Assembly (NCBI RefSeq): GCF_014279895.1
Contig: NZ_CP047954.1
Location: 2,046,001 to 2,110,000, forward strand
Origin: Synechococcus sp. M16.1
Lineage (GTDB): Bacteria; Cyanobacteriota; Cyanobacteriia; PCC-6307; Cyanobiaceae
Reading direction: 5' to 3'
DNA length: 64,000 nucleotides
The position numbers and the translations under genes were made by a program. A model generated the notes under the pieces. That model worked only from the letters and a program-made list of their open reading frames with translations, ran no database searches and had not been told where the DNA came from. This document shows, in pieces, positions 8,442 through 16,458 of the stretch; within the stretch, counting starts at the first letter, position 1; each line of letters begins with the position of its first letter.

Positions 8442-9485
8442 TCAGCCCCCCAGATACGCCATTTCCGCATGGGTTGACGCAGCAGCCGCTGGATCACGCT
8501 CCTCGCTGTAGCGGTCTTGACGTCGCTGCCAAAGCTGGCGCATGGCCTGCTCGAGGCGAGGCTCCGACGCCAGCGCAGGCTTGAGATCCGTGCCATTAGC
8601 GGAGAACAAACAGGTGAACGCCTGTCCATCGGCAGTGACGCGCAAGCGGTTGCAATCGCCGCAGAACGGCTCAGTGATGGAAGCGATCACACCGATGGAT
8701 CCGGCGCCATCGCCATAGCGCCAACGCCGGGCTGTCCCACCCCTGAGGCGACCCAGCGGTTCAAGAGGCCAACGGGCATGAATGCGCTCCACCATCTGCG
8801 CCGCCGGCAGCACCTGCTCCAGCATCCACTGGTTGCGGTTGCCCACATCCATATATTCGATCAAACGCAGCTCGATCCCCTGCTGCCGCGCCAAAGCGGC
8901 CAAGGGCAACAGCTGATCGTCATTGATCCCCCGTTGGATCACGGCATTGAGCTTGAGCTCACCGCGTGAGGGATCAAAGCCGGCGGTGCAGGCCGCCGCG
9001 ATGCCGTCCTGCACCTGGCGCACCAGGCGTTCACCAGCCACGGCACCACCCTGGAGGCCAGCCATGCGCGCCGCTGCTTCCCCTTCCGCCGCATCCAGGC
9101 TGATGGTGATGCGATCCAGCCCTGCGGCACGCAACGCCCGCGCCATCGGTTCCGACAACAGCACCCCGTTGCTGGTGAGCGCCACGGTCTGCAAACCGGC
9201 GATCGGATCCGAACGATCCCGCCGGGCCTGAGCCACCGCCTCCAGCAAAGGCAACAAACGCCGGCTCAACAACGGCTCTCCACCGGTGAGCCGCAACGTT
9301 TGTGCCCCCAGGCGCGTGGCCACACGAATCACACGAATCTGCTGCTCAAGGGTGAGCAGGCCAGGGGGCTCCTCCACATCCGGACAGCAGTACGGACAGG
9401 CGAGATTGCAGCGGGCCGTGAGCGACAACCGCAGCACCCCGATGGGCCGGTTGAGGCGGTCTGCGAGTGGCAGCGGAGTGCTCAT
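8442..9485 (-). CDS. moaA: GTP 3',8-cyclase, molybdenum cofactor biosynthesis
   Basis: 347 aa from ATG at 9485. The radical SAM cluster is Cys26, Cys30, Cys33 (CNLACPYC). The second, C-terminal 4Fe-4S cluster is Cys275, Cys278, Cys292 (CGDCNRLR then FTC). LRLTGGEPLL is the SAM-binding GGE motif, and the chain ends in Gly-Gly as MoaA does. It converts GTP to the cyclic precursor used by MoaC in the first step of Mo cofactor synthesis. Its start overlaps the mobA stop (ATGA). The Mo cofactor made here serves the nitrate reductase NarB encoded at 12-14 kb. Confidence 0.95.
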   Translation of the reverse strand: MSTPLPLADRLNRPIGVLRLSLTARCNLACPYCCPDVEEPPGLLTLEQQIRVIRVATRLGAQTLRLTGGEPLLSRRLLPLLEAVAQARRDRSDPIAGLQTVALTSNGVLLSEPMARALRAAGLDRITISLDAAEGEAAARMAGLQGGAVAGERLVRQVQDGIAAACTAGFDPSRGELKLNAVIQRGINDDQLLPLAALARQQGIELRLIEYMDVGNRNQWMLEQVLPAAQMVERIHARWPLEPLGRLRGGTARRWRYGDGAGSIGVIASITEPFCGDCNRLRVTADGQAFTCLFSANGTDLKPALASEPRLEQAMRQLWQRRQDRYSEERDPAAAASTHAEMAYLGG

Positions 9486-10066
9486 CCCTCCAAAGCTGCC
9501 AGATCTGAGGGGCAGTTGGCATTCACCAACGCCTCCGCAGGCAAGCGCACCGCCTGATGGGGAACGCGGGCCAACCAATCCATCCAGCGCAACTCTCCGC
9601 ATTGCAGTTGCTGATCAAGGCTGGAGCGGAAGGGGGAACCGGAGGGGATCACCGCCAACAGTGGCTGCAGCCGTTGCCCGTCATGGGCCACCGCTGCTTG
9701 CTCCGGGGCACGATTCCAGGCTGCGATCAGCTGGCGGACAACGGCGGTGTTCAAACGGGGCATGTCCACCGGCAGCACCAACAAGGCCTCCCCAGGCTGA
9801 GACGGCAACAGCCTGGCCAGCGCCTGCAGAGGGCCATTCCAGGGAGGGGGCTCCAGCAGCACGGAACATCCCGGCCGGTGGGCCAGCAGCTCTGCGTGGG
9901 CGGCATGACGACTCAACACCTGCACCGGATAACCGAGGGGCAACAGCTGGTCGACCAGGGCCGTGAGCCAGACACCACCGGAGGGATGCGGCAGGAGGGC
10001 CTTGTCACGCCCCATGCGACGGCTGCTTCCGCCACTGAGCACACAAACCCGCAAGCCTTGGTTCAC
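9482..10066 (-). CDS. mobA: Molybdenum cofactor guanylyltransferase-like protein
   Basis: About 194 aa. LSGGSSRRMGRDKALL near the N-terminus is the nucleotide-binding signature of MobA-type guanylyltransferases, and VLPVDMPRL holds the metal-binding Asp. MobA attaches GMP to molybdopterin to make the guanine dinucleotide cofactor used by DMSO-reductase-family enzymes such as NarB. The start is uncertain. The frame is open to 10120, with a TTG at 10078 and a GTG at 10066; I chose the GTG because family members have only a few residues before the beta strand. It is divergent from nrtP with about 275 bases between them. Confidence 0.88.
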   Translation of the reverse strand: MNQGLRVCVLSGGSSRRMGRDKALLPHPSGGVWLTALVDQLLPLGYPVQVLSRHAAHAELLAHRPGCSVLLEPPPWNGPLQALARLLPSQPGEALLVLPVDMPRLNTAVVRQLIAAWNRAPEQAAVAHDGQRLQPLLAVIPSGSPFRSSLDQQLQCGELRWMDWLARVPHQAVRLPAEALVNANCPSDLAALEG

Positions 10067-10178
10067 ATCGCCGACCAAGAATCTGCACCAGCGGAGTCCA
10101 ACAACGCACAAAAGTTGCAACCGCTACCAAATCATTGCCGCACAAGAACGCCTGATCCGATCAATCAGCCCCGTTGAT

Positions 10179-10192
10179 GTTTGCTTCGGTAC
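10179..10192 (+). promoter_or_regulatory. Candidate NtcA box upstream of nrtP
   Basis: GTTTGCTTCGGTAC fits GTT-N8-TAC, one base from the NtcA consensus, about 150 bases before the nrtP start and between the divergent mobA and nrtP genes. A -10 element at the right spacing is poor (CAATCT near 10214). Nitrate permeases are NtcA targets in cyanobacteria, which makes the location sensible, but the match is weak. Confidence 0.35.
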
Positions 10193-10294
10193 AGAAAAAC
10201 AGAAATCGGTAACCAATCTGACCAAACACGGGCCCGACGAATTGATTAACTGCGCGGGTCAAACGGATTCTCTTTTCGACCGTTTTGCCATCCC

Positions 10295-10319
10295 CGGGCA
10301 CCCTTCCTTTTGAAGCCCG
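10295..10319 (+). other. Hairpin in nrtP leader (shared TTC-NTTTT-GAA core)
   Basis: CGGGC (10295-10299) pairs with GCCCG (10315-10319). A 4-nt bulge ACCC, then the inner TTC/GAA stem and a CTTTT loop, lie between. It sits 21 bases before the nrtP start, close to the ribosome binding region. The same core with a different outer helix occurs at 22563-22590 and 24218-24246. Confidence 0.5.
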
Positions 10320-10340
10320 AGGTTCCATTTCTTCTCCTCA

Positions 10341-11882
10341 ATGCTTGGCGACCTTTGGTCGTTCCAGGGCAGGTACCGAACCCTTCACCTGACCTGGATC
10401 GCCTTCTTCCTGACCTTCGTGGTCTGGTTCAACCTGGCCCCTCTGGCCACCACCGTAAAAGCGGACCTGGGTCTGACCGTTGGTCAGATCCGCACCGTGG
10501 CCATTTGCAACGTGGCCCTCACCATTCCGGCGCGCGTGCTGATCGGCATGCTCCTGGACAAATTCGGACCCCGGATCACCTACTCCTCGATCCTGGTGTT
10601 CTCGGCGATTCCCTGCCTGCTGTTTGCCTCCGCTCAGGACTTCAACCAGCTGGTGGTGGCCCGTCTGCTGCTCTCCATCGTTGGCGCCGGCTTCGTGATC
10701 GGCATCCGCATGGTGGCCGAGTGGTTCCCGCCCAAGGAAATCGGCCTGGCTGAAGGCATTTATGGCGGCTGGGGCAACTTCGGCTCCGCTTTCTCCGCCC
10801 TCACCATGGTGGCCCTTGCTGGCTTCCTCTCCTTCTCCGGCGGATTCGAACTGCCCACCGGCGCTGTTCTGAACTGGCGCGGTGCCATCGCTCTGACCGG
10901 CATCGTCTCGGCCGTCTACGGCTGCTTCTACTTCTTCAACGTCACCGACACCCCCCCCGGCAAGACGTATCAGCGCCCTGCGAAAACTGCAGGTCTGGAA
11001 GTCACCTCCATGCGCGACTTCTGGGGTCTGCTGGGCATGAACGTGCCCTTCGCAGCCATCCTCTGCGTGCTCTGCTGGCGCCTGTCCAAGGTGGGCTTCC
11101 TCACCGCAAGCACCTATCCGCTGGCGCTCGGTGCCGTTGCCGTCTGGTTTGCCTTCCAGACCTGGGGAATCATCCGCACCAACCGCGACCTGATCCTCGG
11201 CAACAAGGTTTATCCCAAGGAAGATCGCTACGAGTTCCGCCAGGTGGCGATCCTCGAGCTCACCTACATCGTGAACTTCGGCTCCGAACTGGCCGTGGTT
11301 TCGATGCTGCCCACCTTCTTTGAAACCACCTTCGATCTGCCGAAGGCCACCGCCGGAATCCTGGCGTCCTGCTTCGCTTTCGTGAACCTGGTCGCCCGCC
11401 CTGCAGGCGGTCTGATCTCCGACCGCGTCGGCAGCCGCAAGAACACCATGGGCTTCCTCACCGCCGGTCTCGGCGTGGGCTACCTGGTGATGAGCATGAT
11501 CAAGCCCGGCACCTTCACCGGCACCACCGGCATCGCTGTTGCCGTGGTGATCACCATGCTCGCCTCCTTCTTCGTGCAGTCCGGTGAAGGCGCCACCTTC
11601 GCGCTGGTGCCCCTGGTCAAGCGTCGCGTCACCGGTCAGGTGGCCGGCCTGGTGGGTGCCTACGGCAACGTTGGTGCTGTGACCTACCTGACCATCTTCA
11701 GCCTCCTGCCGATGTGGATGGGCGGCGGCGGCGAACCCACCCCCGAGGTGATCGCGGCTTCCAACAGTGCCTTCTTCCAGATCCTGGGCGTGGCCGGTCT
11801 GATCGTGGCCTTCTTCTGCTTCTTCTTCCTGAAGGAGCCCAAGGGGTCCTTCGCAGACCTGCACGAAGGCGAAACCGCCTGA
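10341..11882 (+). CDS. nrtP: Nitrate/nitrite permease, MFS type
   Basis: 513 aa with about 12 membrane segments. GGWGNFGSAFSAL and VGAYGNVGAVTYL are the paired glycine-rich nitrate signatures of the NNP branch, and DKFGPR and DRVGSR match the MFS loop 2-3 type motifs in each half. The start at 10341 (MLGDLWSFQGRYRTLHLTW) is typical. The protein imports nitrate, and probably nitrite, across the inner membrane; it is the NrtP/NapA type used by marine Synechococcus instead of the NrtABCD ABC system. It sits directly before narB on the same strand, but a strong hairpin terminator separates the two. Codon use is strongly biased to C-ending codons, suggesting high expression. Confidence 0.96.
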   Translation: MLGDLWSFQGRYRTLHLTWIAFFLTFVVWFNLAPLATTVKADLGLTVGQIRTVAICNVALTIPARVLIGMLLDKFGPRITYSSILVFSAIPCLLFASAQDFNQLVVARLLLSIVGAGFVIGIRMVAEWFPPKEIGLAEGIYGGWGNFGSAFSALTMVALAGFLSFSGGFELPTGAVLNWRGAIALTGIVSAVYGCFYFFNVTDTPPGKTYQRPAKTAGLEVTSMRDFWGLLGMNVPFAAILCVLCWRLSKVGFLTASTYPLALGAVAVWFAFQTWGIIRTNRDLILGNKVYPKEDRYEFRQVAILELTYIVNFGSELAVVSMLPTFFETTFDLPKATAGILASCFAFVNLVARPAGGLISDRVGSRKNTMGFLTAGLGVGYLVMSMIKPGTFTGTTGIAVAVVITMLASFFVQSGEGATFALVPLVKRRVTGQVAGLVGAYGNVGAVTYLTIFSLLPMWMGGGGEPTPEVIAASNSAFFQILGVAGLIVAFFCFFFLKEPKGSFADLHEGETA

Positions 11883-11920
11883 TCCATCTCCCTCCGCAGC
11901 ACCCTGTCGCTGCATAACGA

Positions 11921-11955
11921 CCCGGAGCTTCGGCTCCGGGTTTTGTTCTTTTTTT
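11921..11955 (+). terminator. Rho-independent terminator after nrtP
   Basis: CCCGGAGC, loop TTCG, GCTCCGGG (11921-11940), followed by TTTTGTTCTTTTTTT. The 8-bp GC-rich stem with tetraloop and T-run is a textbook terminator. It ends only about 10 bases before the narB ATG, so narB needs read-through or a promoter within nrtP. Confidence 0.92.
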
Positions 11956-11964
11956 GGTTCCTGC

Positions 11965-14196
11965 ATGACCAACTCACCCCGCAGCGTGCGCAGCCAGTGC
12001 CCCTACTGCGGCGTGGGTTGTGGTCTGGAGCTTTTGCCTCCTGCCGTGAAGGGTGAGGCCGTGAAACGGGATGCCGAGGGCAACCCGATGTGGACCGCCC
12101 GCGGCGACCGCGAACACCCCTCCAGCCTTGGCCAGGTCTGCATCAAGGGCGCCACCGTCGGCGAAACCCTGGCCCCAGGCCGCCTGCGCCAACCGCTGTT
12201 CCGCCCGACCCTTGAGGACGACTTCGCGCCGATCAGCTGGGACGACGCCCTCAACAAAATCACCGGCCAGATCCAGGCGAGCGTGGCCCAGCGCGGCAAC
12301 GCCGATGGCATCGCCATGTACGGCTCCGGTCAGTTCCACACCGAGGATTACTACCTCGCCCAGAAGCTGCTGAAAGGCGCCCTGGGCACCAACAATTTCG
12401 ACGCCAATTCACGGCTGTGCATGAGCTCAGCGGTGGCGGGCTACACCCGCAGCCTGGGCTCCGATGGTCCCCCCTGCAGCTATGAGGACCTCGACCACTG
12501 CACAGTGGCGTTTCTGATCGGCACCAACACGGCCGAATGCCACCCGGTGCTGTTCCAGCGGCTGATGAAGCGAAAACGCAAAAACCCCGGCAGCGTCAAG
12601 ATCGTGGTGGTGGATCCACGCCGCACCGACACCGCCAAAGCCGCCGATATCCACTTACCGATTGCACCGGGCAGCGACCTGGCCCTGCTGCACGGCATTG
12701 CCCACCTGGTGCTGCGCGAAAACGGCCAGGATCCGGCCTTCATCGACGACCACACCGAGAATTACGACGCCTTTTTTGACGTCGCCGCCCGCTGGACCCC
12801 CAGACGGGTGGCCCTGTTCTGCAACATCCCCGAAAAACGCCTGCGGGAAGTGGCGGCTCTGTTCCACCGGCGCGAGAAGGTGCTCAGCCTCTGGTCGATG
12901 GGGGTGAACCAACGCCGTGAAGGAACGGCCGTGGTGCAGGGGTTGATCAATCTGCATCTGCTCACCGGCCAGATCGGCAAGCAAGGAGCGGGCCCGTTTT
13001 CCCTCACCGGCCAACCCAACGCCATGGGCGGACGCGAAGCCGGAGGCCTGGCCCACCTGCTGCCGGGCTACCGCCTGGTGGCCAACGCCGAACACCGCGC
13101 CGAAGTGGAGCAGGCCTGGCAGCTGCCGGCAGGACGAATCAACGCCAAGCCCGGTTTGGCAGCCTGGCAGCAGATCGAAGCCATGGACCAGGAGGCGCTG
13201 GATCTGTGGTGGGTGGCCGCCACCAACCCCCTGGTGAGCCTCCCGGATCTCGACCGGGTGAAGTCAGCCATGCAGAAATGCCCGCTGGTGGTGGTGAGCG
13301 AGGCCTACGCCGACTCGGAAACTTCCCACTACGCCCATCTGCTGTTGCCCGCAGCCCAGTGGAGCGAGAAGGCCGGCGCCATGACCAATTCCGAACGGCG
13401 GGTCACCTACTGCCCGGCCTACCGGCGTCGTTTCGGCGAAAGCCGTCCCGACTGGGAGGTGTTTGCCGAGGTAGGCCGGCGCCTGGGTTACAGCGAGCAG
13501 TTCAACTTCGAATCAGCAGCTGAGGTGTACGCCGAATTCACGGCTCTCACCCAGGGCAGGCTTTGCGATATGAGCGGCCTCAGCCATGAACTGCTGGAAG
13601 GCGAAGGACCGCAGCAATGGCCCTATCCCAGCGGCAGCACCCCCACCACAGACGCCAAACGCCTCTACGAAGACCATCAATTCGCCACCCCCAACAAACG
13701 CGCCCGCTTCAGCACCGATCAACCGCTGGGACTGGCGGAACCCCCCTGCGACACCTATCCGCTGGTGCTGACGGTGGGCCGCTACCTGGGCCAGTGGCAC
13801 ACGATGACCCGCACCGGCAAGGTGGAACGGCTGATGAAACAGCATCCCGAGCCGCTGCTGGAGATTCACCCCGGTGACGCGCAGGAGTTGAAACTGCGCA
13901 ACGGTGAACTGGCGGCGATCAGCTCACGCCGCGGCCACCTCACCGCCACGGTGAAGGTCACCGATCGCATCCGGCGTGGGTCGGTCTTCCTGCCGATGCA
14001 CTGGGGATTCACCCAGGAGAAGGCCTGCGAAGCCAACACCCTCATGCACGACGAGGCCTGCCCTGTGTCGAAGCAGCCTGAACTCAAGGCCTGCGCGGTG
14101 ATCGTGGCTCCCGCCGTCTCGGTGGTGAAGCCCGTTGAACAGCAGAAAGGACGTTTGGAGGCCCTGCGCCGGCTGCTCACACCAGCACTTCGCTGA
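11965..14196 (+). CDS. narB: Ferredoxin-dependent assimilatory nitrate reductase
   Basis: 743 aa. The N-terminal 4Fe-4S motif is Cys12, Cys15, Cys19 (CPYCGVGC) and Cys59 (VCIKG). Molybdopterin-domain blocks follow: GSGQFHTEDYYLAQKL, SRLCMSSAVAGY, GTNTAECHPVLFQR and SMGVNQRREGT. GQPNAMGGREAGGLAHLLPG and the C-terminal LTVGRYLGQWHTMTRTGK domain complete the fold. It reduces nitrate to nitrite in the cytoplasm, taking electrons from ferredoxin and binding a Mo-guanine-dinucleotide cofactor. The length is normal for cyanobacterial NarB. The 3' end overlaps the convergent narM gene by 20 bases. Confidence 0.97.
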   Translation: MTNSPRSVRSQCPYCGVGCGLELLPPAVKGEAVKRDAEGNPMWTARGDREHPSSLGQVCIKGATVGETLAPGRLRQPLFRPTLEDDFAPISWDDALNKITGQIQASVAQRGNADGIAMYGSGQFHTEDYYLAQKLLKGALGTNNFDANSRLCMSSAVAGYTRSLGSDGPPCSYEDLDHCTVAFLIGTNTAECHPVLFQRLMKRKRKNPGSVKIVVVDPRRTDTAKAADIHLPIAPGSDLALLHGIAHLVLRENGQDPAFIDDHTENYDAFFDVAARWTPRRVALFCNIPEKRLREVAALFHRREKVLSLWSMGVNQRREGTAVVQGLINLHLLTGQIGKQGAGPFSLTGQPNAMGGREAGGLAHLLPGYRLVANAEHRAEVEQAWQLPAGRINAKPGLAAWQQIEAMDQEALDLWWVAATNPLVSLPDLDRVKSAMQKCPLVVVSEAYADSETSHYAHLLLPAAQWSEKAGAMTNSERRVTYCPAYRRRFGESRPDWEVFAEVGRRLGYSEQFNFESAAEVYAEFTALTQGRLCDMSGLSHELLEGEGPQQWPYPSGSTPTTDAKRLYEDHQFATPNKRARFSTDQPLGLAEPPCDTYPLVLTVGRYLGQWHTMTRTGKVERLMKQHPEPLLEIHPGDAQELKLRNGELAAISSRRGHLTATVKVTDRIRRGSVFLPMHWGFTQEKACEANTLMHDEACPVSKQPELKACAVIVAPAVSVVKPVEQQKGRLEALRRLLTPALR

Positions 14197-14644
14197 AGGC
14201 TGCCTCAAGGTTGTGGTGGTCGTGCCCAGGCCGAACCAACTTGCACAAGGCAAAACGGTCCAGCTCACTGAGTTGGGTCCACTGCTCCAGGGTCAGCGCC
14301 ACACCCCGCACTGTGGCCGCGTCCTGCACCACAGCGGGCAGCTCCGCCTGCTGTTGCCAGGGGGCACCACTCACCGGTGGCAGATCCTTGGCCATGCCAT
14401 CGGCCATGGGGCGCGTGCAATCGCGCAGGTGTTGGCGAAGCTGCTCAAGAGCATCAGCCGCATCCGGCCAATCCACCAGGGCTTGACGTTGCTCCTGAGA
14501 AAGTTCAAGCCAGTGGTTGAGCTTCAACTTCACCCCACACAGATCCAATTTGCGTCGCACACACAGGGGGATGCAGCGCCAGTTGCCGATGAAATCCTGT
14601 TCAAAGGCAAAGCAATGGCTGGCGGAATTACGACAGCTGGACAT
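14177..14644 (-). CDS. narM: Nitrate reductase associated protein
   Basis: 155 aa from ATG at 14644 (MSSCRNSASHCFAFEQDF). FEQDF..RCIPLCVRRKLDLCGVKLKL is the conserved core of the NarM / nitrate-reductase-associated family (TIGR02664 type), next to narB in many cyanobacteria. NarM is known to be needed for active nitrate reductase in cyanobacteria; its biochemical role is unsettled. Here it is convergent with narB and overlaps it by 20 bases, rather than being co-directional. A GTT-N8-TAC box lies about 60 bases upstream at 14702-14715 and could serve this gene or the small ORF on the other strand. Confidence 0.9.
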   Translation of the reverse strand: MSSCRNSASHCFAFEQDFIGNWRCIPLCVRRKLDLCGVKLKLNHWLELSQEQRQALVDWPDAADALEQLRQHLRDCTRPMADGMAKDLPPVSGAPWQQQAELPAVVQDAATVRGVALTLEQWTQLSELDRFALCKLVRPGHDHHNLEAAFSEVLV

Positions 14645-14701
14645 CAACCAAAGCCTTGATCGGTGTCAATGATGACAACGGAAGACCACGGAAACAGAGA
14701 T

Positions 14702-14715
14702 GTTTAACCCGATAC
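14702..14715. promoter_or_regulatory. Candidate NtcA box between narM and a small ORF
   Basis: GTTTAACCCGATAC is GTT-N8-TAC on the plus strand (GTA-N8-AAC on the minus). Its centre is about 65 bases upstream of the narM ATG, a reasonable distance for an activator site at about -41 with a short leader. No convincing -10 hexamer is visible. Confidence 0.3.
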
Positions 14716-14727
14716 AAATGTTGGTCT

Positions 14728-14898
14728 GTGCGCTTCGCCCTCTCCCTCGGAATGCTGCTGGGAATGTCCCATGGATGGGTCACGGCGGAAGCACTCCAAC
14801 AGCAGCCCATGCAGGGCTTTGATCCCATAGAAACTGTTAATTCCGCTACACAATTCAACCCGTTTAGTAGTCGTTCACACCAATTTTTTCCATACTGA
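14728..14898 (+). CDS. Possible small exported protein
   Basis: The frame from GTG at 14728 encodes 56 aa: a Leu/Gly/Met-rich N-terminus (VRFALSLGMLLGMSHGW) ending VTAEA, which resembles a signal peptide, then a short Gln/Asn/Ser/Phe-rich tail. The frame extends upstream to a TTG at 14656. I recognise no family. It lies in the 278-base gap between narM and the next gene, which otherwise holds only candidate regulatory boxes. The ORF may be chance; codon use is less GC-biased than its neighbours. Confidence 0.3.
   Translation: MRFALSLGMLLGMSHGWVTAEALQQQPMQGFDPIETVNSATQFNPFSSRSHQFFPY
14836..14849 (+). promoter_or_regulatory. Candidate NtcA box upstream of the 103-aa gene
   Basis: GTTAATTCCGCTAC is GTT-N8-TAC, 74 bases before the GTG start at 14923. 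A TTTAGTAGT stretch about 16-24 bases downstream could supply a -10, though it does not fit TANNNT exactly. Confidence 0.3.
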
Positions 14899-14922
14899 AG
14901 CTCTGTTCAAAGAGTTTCTGCC

Positions 14923-15234
14923 GTGACCAGCAGCATCTCGTCCGCTTCCGGCCGCAGCCCGATCACCCTGGCCGCCGGCTTCCTGGGTGCCTTCATCGTT
15001 GGTTCCCTCGCCGTGCAACTGGTGCGCAGCCAGACGGCTTCCGTTCAGGCCGGTGCCGCTGGCGTGGAGCCGGTGATCGCCGGTCCTGCCGCTCTCTGGG
15101 CTCCTTTGGCCGAGCGCGACATCGCCAGTGCCACCGCAGGCGCAACAGCCCAACCCACTGCTGCCATCCAGCCCGCCGTTGAGTCTGTTGTGGGCTCCGA
15201 AGCCACCCTCTGGTCTGCCTTCGGCGAGCGCTGA
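14923..15234 (+). CDS. Conserved-looking hypothetical protein with one membrane segment
   Basis: 103 aa from GTG at 14923. One hydrophobic segment, ITLAAGFLGAFIVGSLAVQLV, spans about residues 14-34. An Ala/Val-rich tail follows in which ALWAPLAER and TLWSAFGER look like two copies of a short motif, at about residues 57-65 and 95-103. No family is recognised. It may be anchored in the membrane with a periplasmic or lumenal tail. It lies between narM and an exported carbonic anhydrase. High-GC third positions and the internal motif repeat support real coding. Confidence 0.6.
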   Translation: MTSSISSASGRSPITLAAGFLGAFIVGSLAVQLVRSQTASVQAGAAGVEPVIAGPAALWAPLAERDIASATAGATAQPTAAIQPAVESVVGSEATLWSAFGER

Positions 15235-15286
15235 TCGCACTGCCCACGTCGCACATCCCACCAGCCGGCCCGCATAAGGTGCCGGC

Positions 15287-15985
15287 ATGGGGATTCAGCG
15301 CCGTCACTTCCTCCAGCAAACGGGCGGTCTGGCCTTGGCCGCCCTGATCCAAGCGCGCCCCGTTGAGGCAGCAGAGGAGGGGTTCTGCAGCCCGAATGAT
15401 CCACTCGAGGCCCTGATGGAGGGGAACCGCCGATTTGCCGAGGCCTGGCGCCAGGGCAAACAAGACAACGGAACGACACCCCGAACGGCGGGCGCTAACC
15501 CGCGCTGCTTCAACTCCCCCAGGGCGTTGGCCACCAGCCAACATCCCTGGGCCACCGTGCTCACCTGCTCAGATTCACGGGTGTCGCCGAGCTGGGTGTT
15601 CGACACCACGCCTGGCGAGCTGTTCGTGATCCGCAACGCCGGCAACACCGCCTTCACCGAAGCCATTGCCTCGGTTGAATACAGCGTCAGCGTTCTCAAG
15701 ACGCCACTGTTGATGGTGATGGGACACAGTGGCTGCGGAGCCGTGACGGCGGCGATGGACACCAACCCGCTGACCCCCTCCCTGGACCGACTGATCCAAC
15801 CCATCCGGGAGAACATCAACGGCAGCAGCGATCTCGAGGACGCCGTGAAGCGCAACGCCCTCGCCAGCGCCTCCACCTTGATTCAACGCAGCGCCGTTCT
15901 GGCTGAGGCCAAAGCCAGCGGTGCGCTGAAACTGGTGGTGGGTTGTTTCCAACTCAGCAGCGGTGTTGTGAGCTTGATCGAATGA
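15287..15985 (+). CDS. Beta-type carbonic anhydrase with Tat-like export signal
   Basis: 232 aa. Zinc ligands Cys94, Asp96 (CSDSRV), His147 and Cys150 (HSGCG) are all present, with Arg98 for the Asp-Arg pair. The N-terminus [17 protein letters not shown], then RPVEAA, resembles a twin-arginine signal peptide, so the enzyme is probably periplasmic. Reaction: CO2 plus water to bicarbonate and a proton. It is not a carboxysomal type. The stop overlaps the moaC start (ATGA), so it is translationally linked to Mo cofactor genes. A supply of bicarbonate or CO2 handling linked to cyanase is conceivable but inferred. Confidence 0.9.
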   Translation: MGIQRRHFLQQTGGLALAALIQARPVEAAEEGFCSPNDPLEALMEGNRRFAEAWRQGKQDNGTTPRTAGANPRCFNSPRALATSQHPWATVLTCSDSRVSPSWVFDTTPGELFVIRNAGNTAFTEAIASVEYSVSVLKTPLLMVMGHSGCGAVTAAMDTNPLTPSLDRLIQPIRENINGSSDLEDAVKRNALASASTLIQRSAVLAEAKASGALKLVVGCFQLSSGVVSLIE

Positions 15986-16458
15986 CGCAAGACCTGAGTC
16001 ACCTGAACCAGCAAGGCGAGGTTCACATGGTGGACGTGGGGGACCGGCCGACCACCCACCGCGAAGCCCATGCCCGTGGCGCCATTCGCATGGACGCCTC
16101 AACCCTCGGCCTGATCCAGCGGGGCGAGACACCGAAAGGAGATCTGCTGGCGGTCGCCCGGGTGGCAGCGATCCAGGCCGCCAAACGCACCTGGGAGCTG
16201 ATTCCCCTGTGCCATCCGCTGCCACTCAGTGGCATGGATGTGTCGATCGACGCCGACGCCTCCCTGCCTGGCCTGGTGGTCCACTGCCGTTGCCGCACCA
16301 CAGGTCAGACCGGGGTGGAAATGGAAGCGATGACGGCCGTATCCGTGGGGCTGCTGACCCTTTACGACATGCTCAAGGCGGTTGATCCAGCCATGACGAT
16401 CGAGGCGATCCAGCTGGAGTTCAAGGAAGGAGGGAGGAACGGTGTCTGGAAACGCTGA
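15982..16458 (+). CDS. moaC: Cyclic pyranopterin monophosphate synthase
   Basis: 158 aa from ATG at 15982 ([20 protein letters not shown]), which overlaps the carbonic anhydrase stop. Signature blocks: [70 protein letters not shown] and the conserved Lys in DMLKAVD. It completes conversion of the MoaA product to cyclic pyranopterin monophosphate. It overlaps the moeA start by 17 bases, so carbonic anhydrase, moaC and moeA form one tight operon. Confidence 0.95.
   Translation: MTQDLSHLNQQGEVHMVDVGDRPTTHREAHARGAIRMDASTLGLIQRGETPKGDLLAVARVAAIQAAKRTWELIPLCHPLPLSGMDVSIDADASLPGLVVHCRCRTTGQTGVEMEAMTAVSVGLLTLYDMLKAVDPAMTIEAIQLEFKEGGRNGVWKR

Noticed and set aside
10338-11972. 544-codon minus-strand frame opposite nrtP
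   Set aside because: Composition (Gly/His/Glu/Gln-rich) is that of an antisense of a C-ending codon-biased membrane protein; nrtP is certain.
2625-14849. Taking every GTT-N8-TAC as a true NtcA site
   Set aside because: About 30 such matches on both strands are expected by chance in 64 kb; only positions in gaps next to nitrogen genes were kept, and at low confidence.
14880-14925. Possible glutamine riboswitch (CGTTCAC start) before the 103-aa gene
   Set aside because: Only TCGTTCACACC fits; the GGAAGTAGG and GAAGGAACGC blocks I expect are missing.
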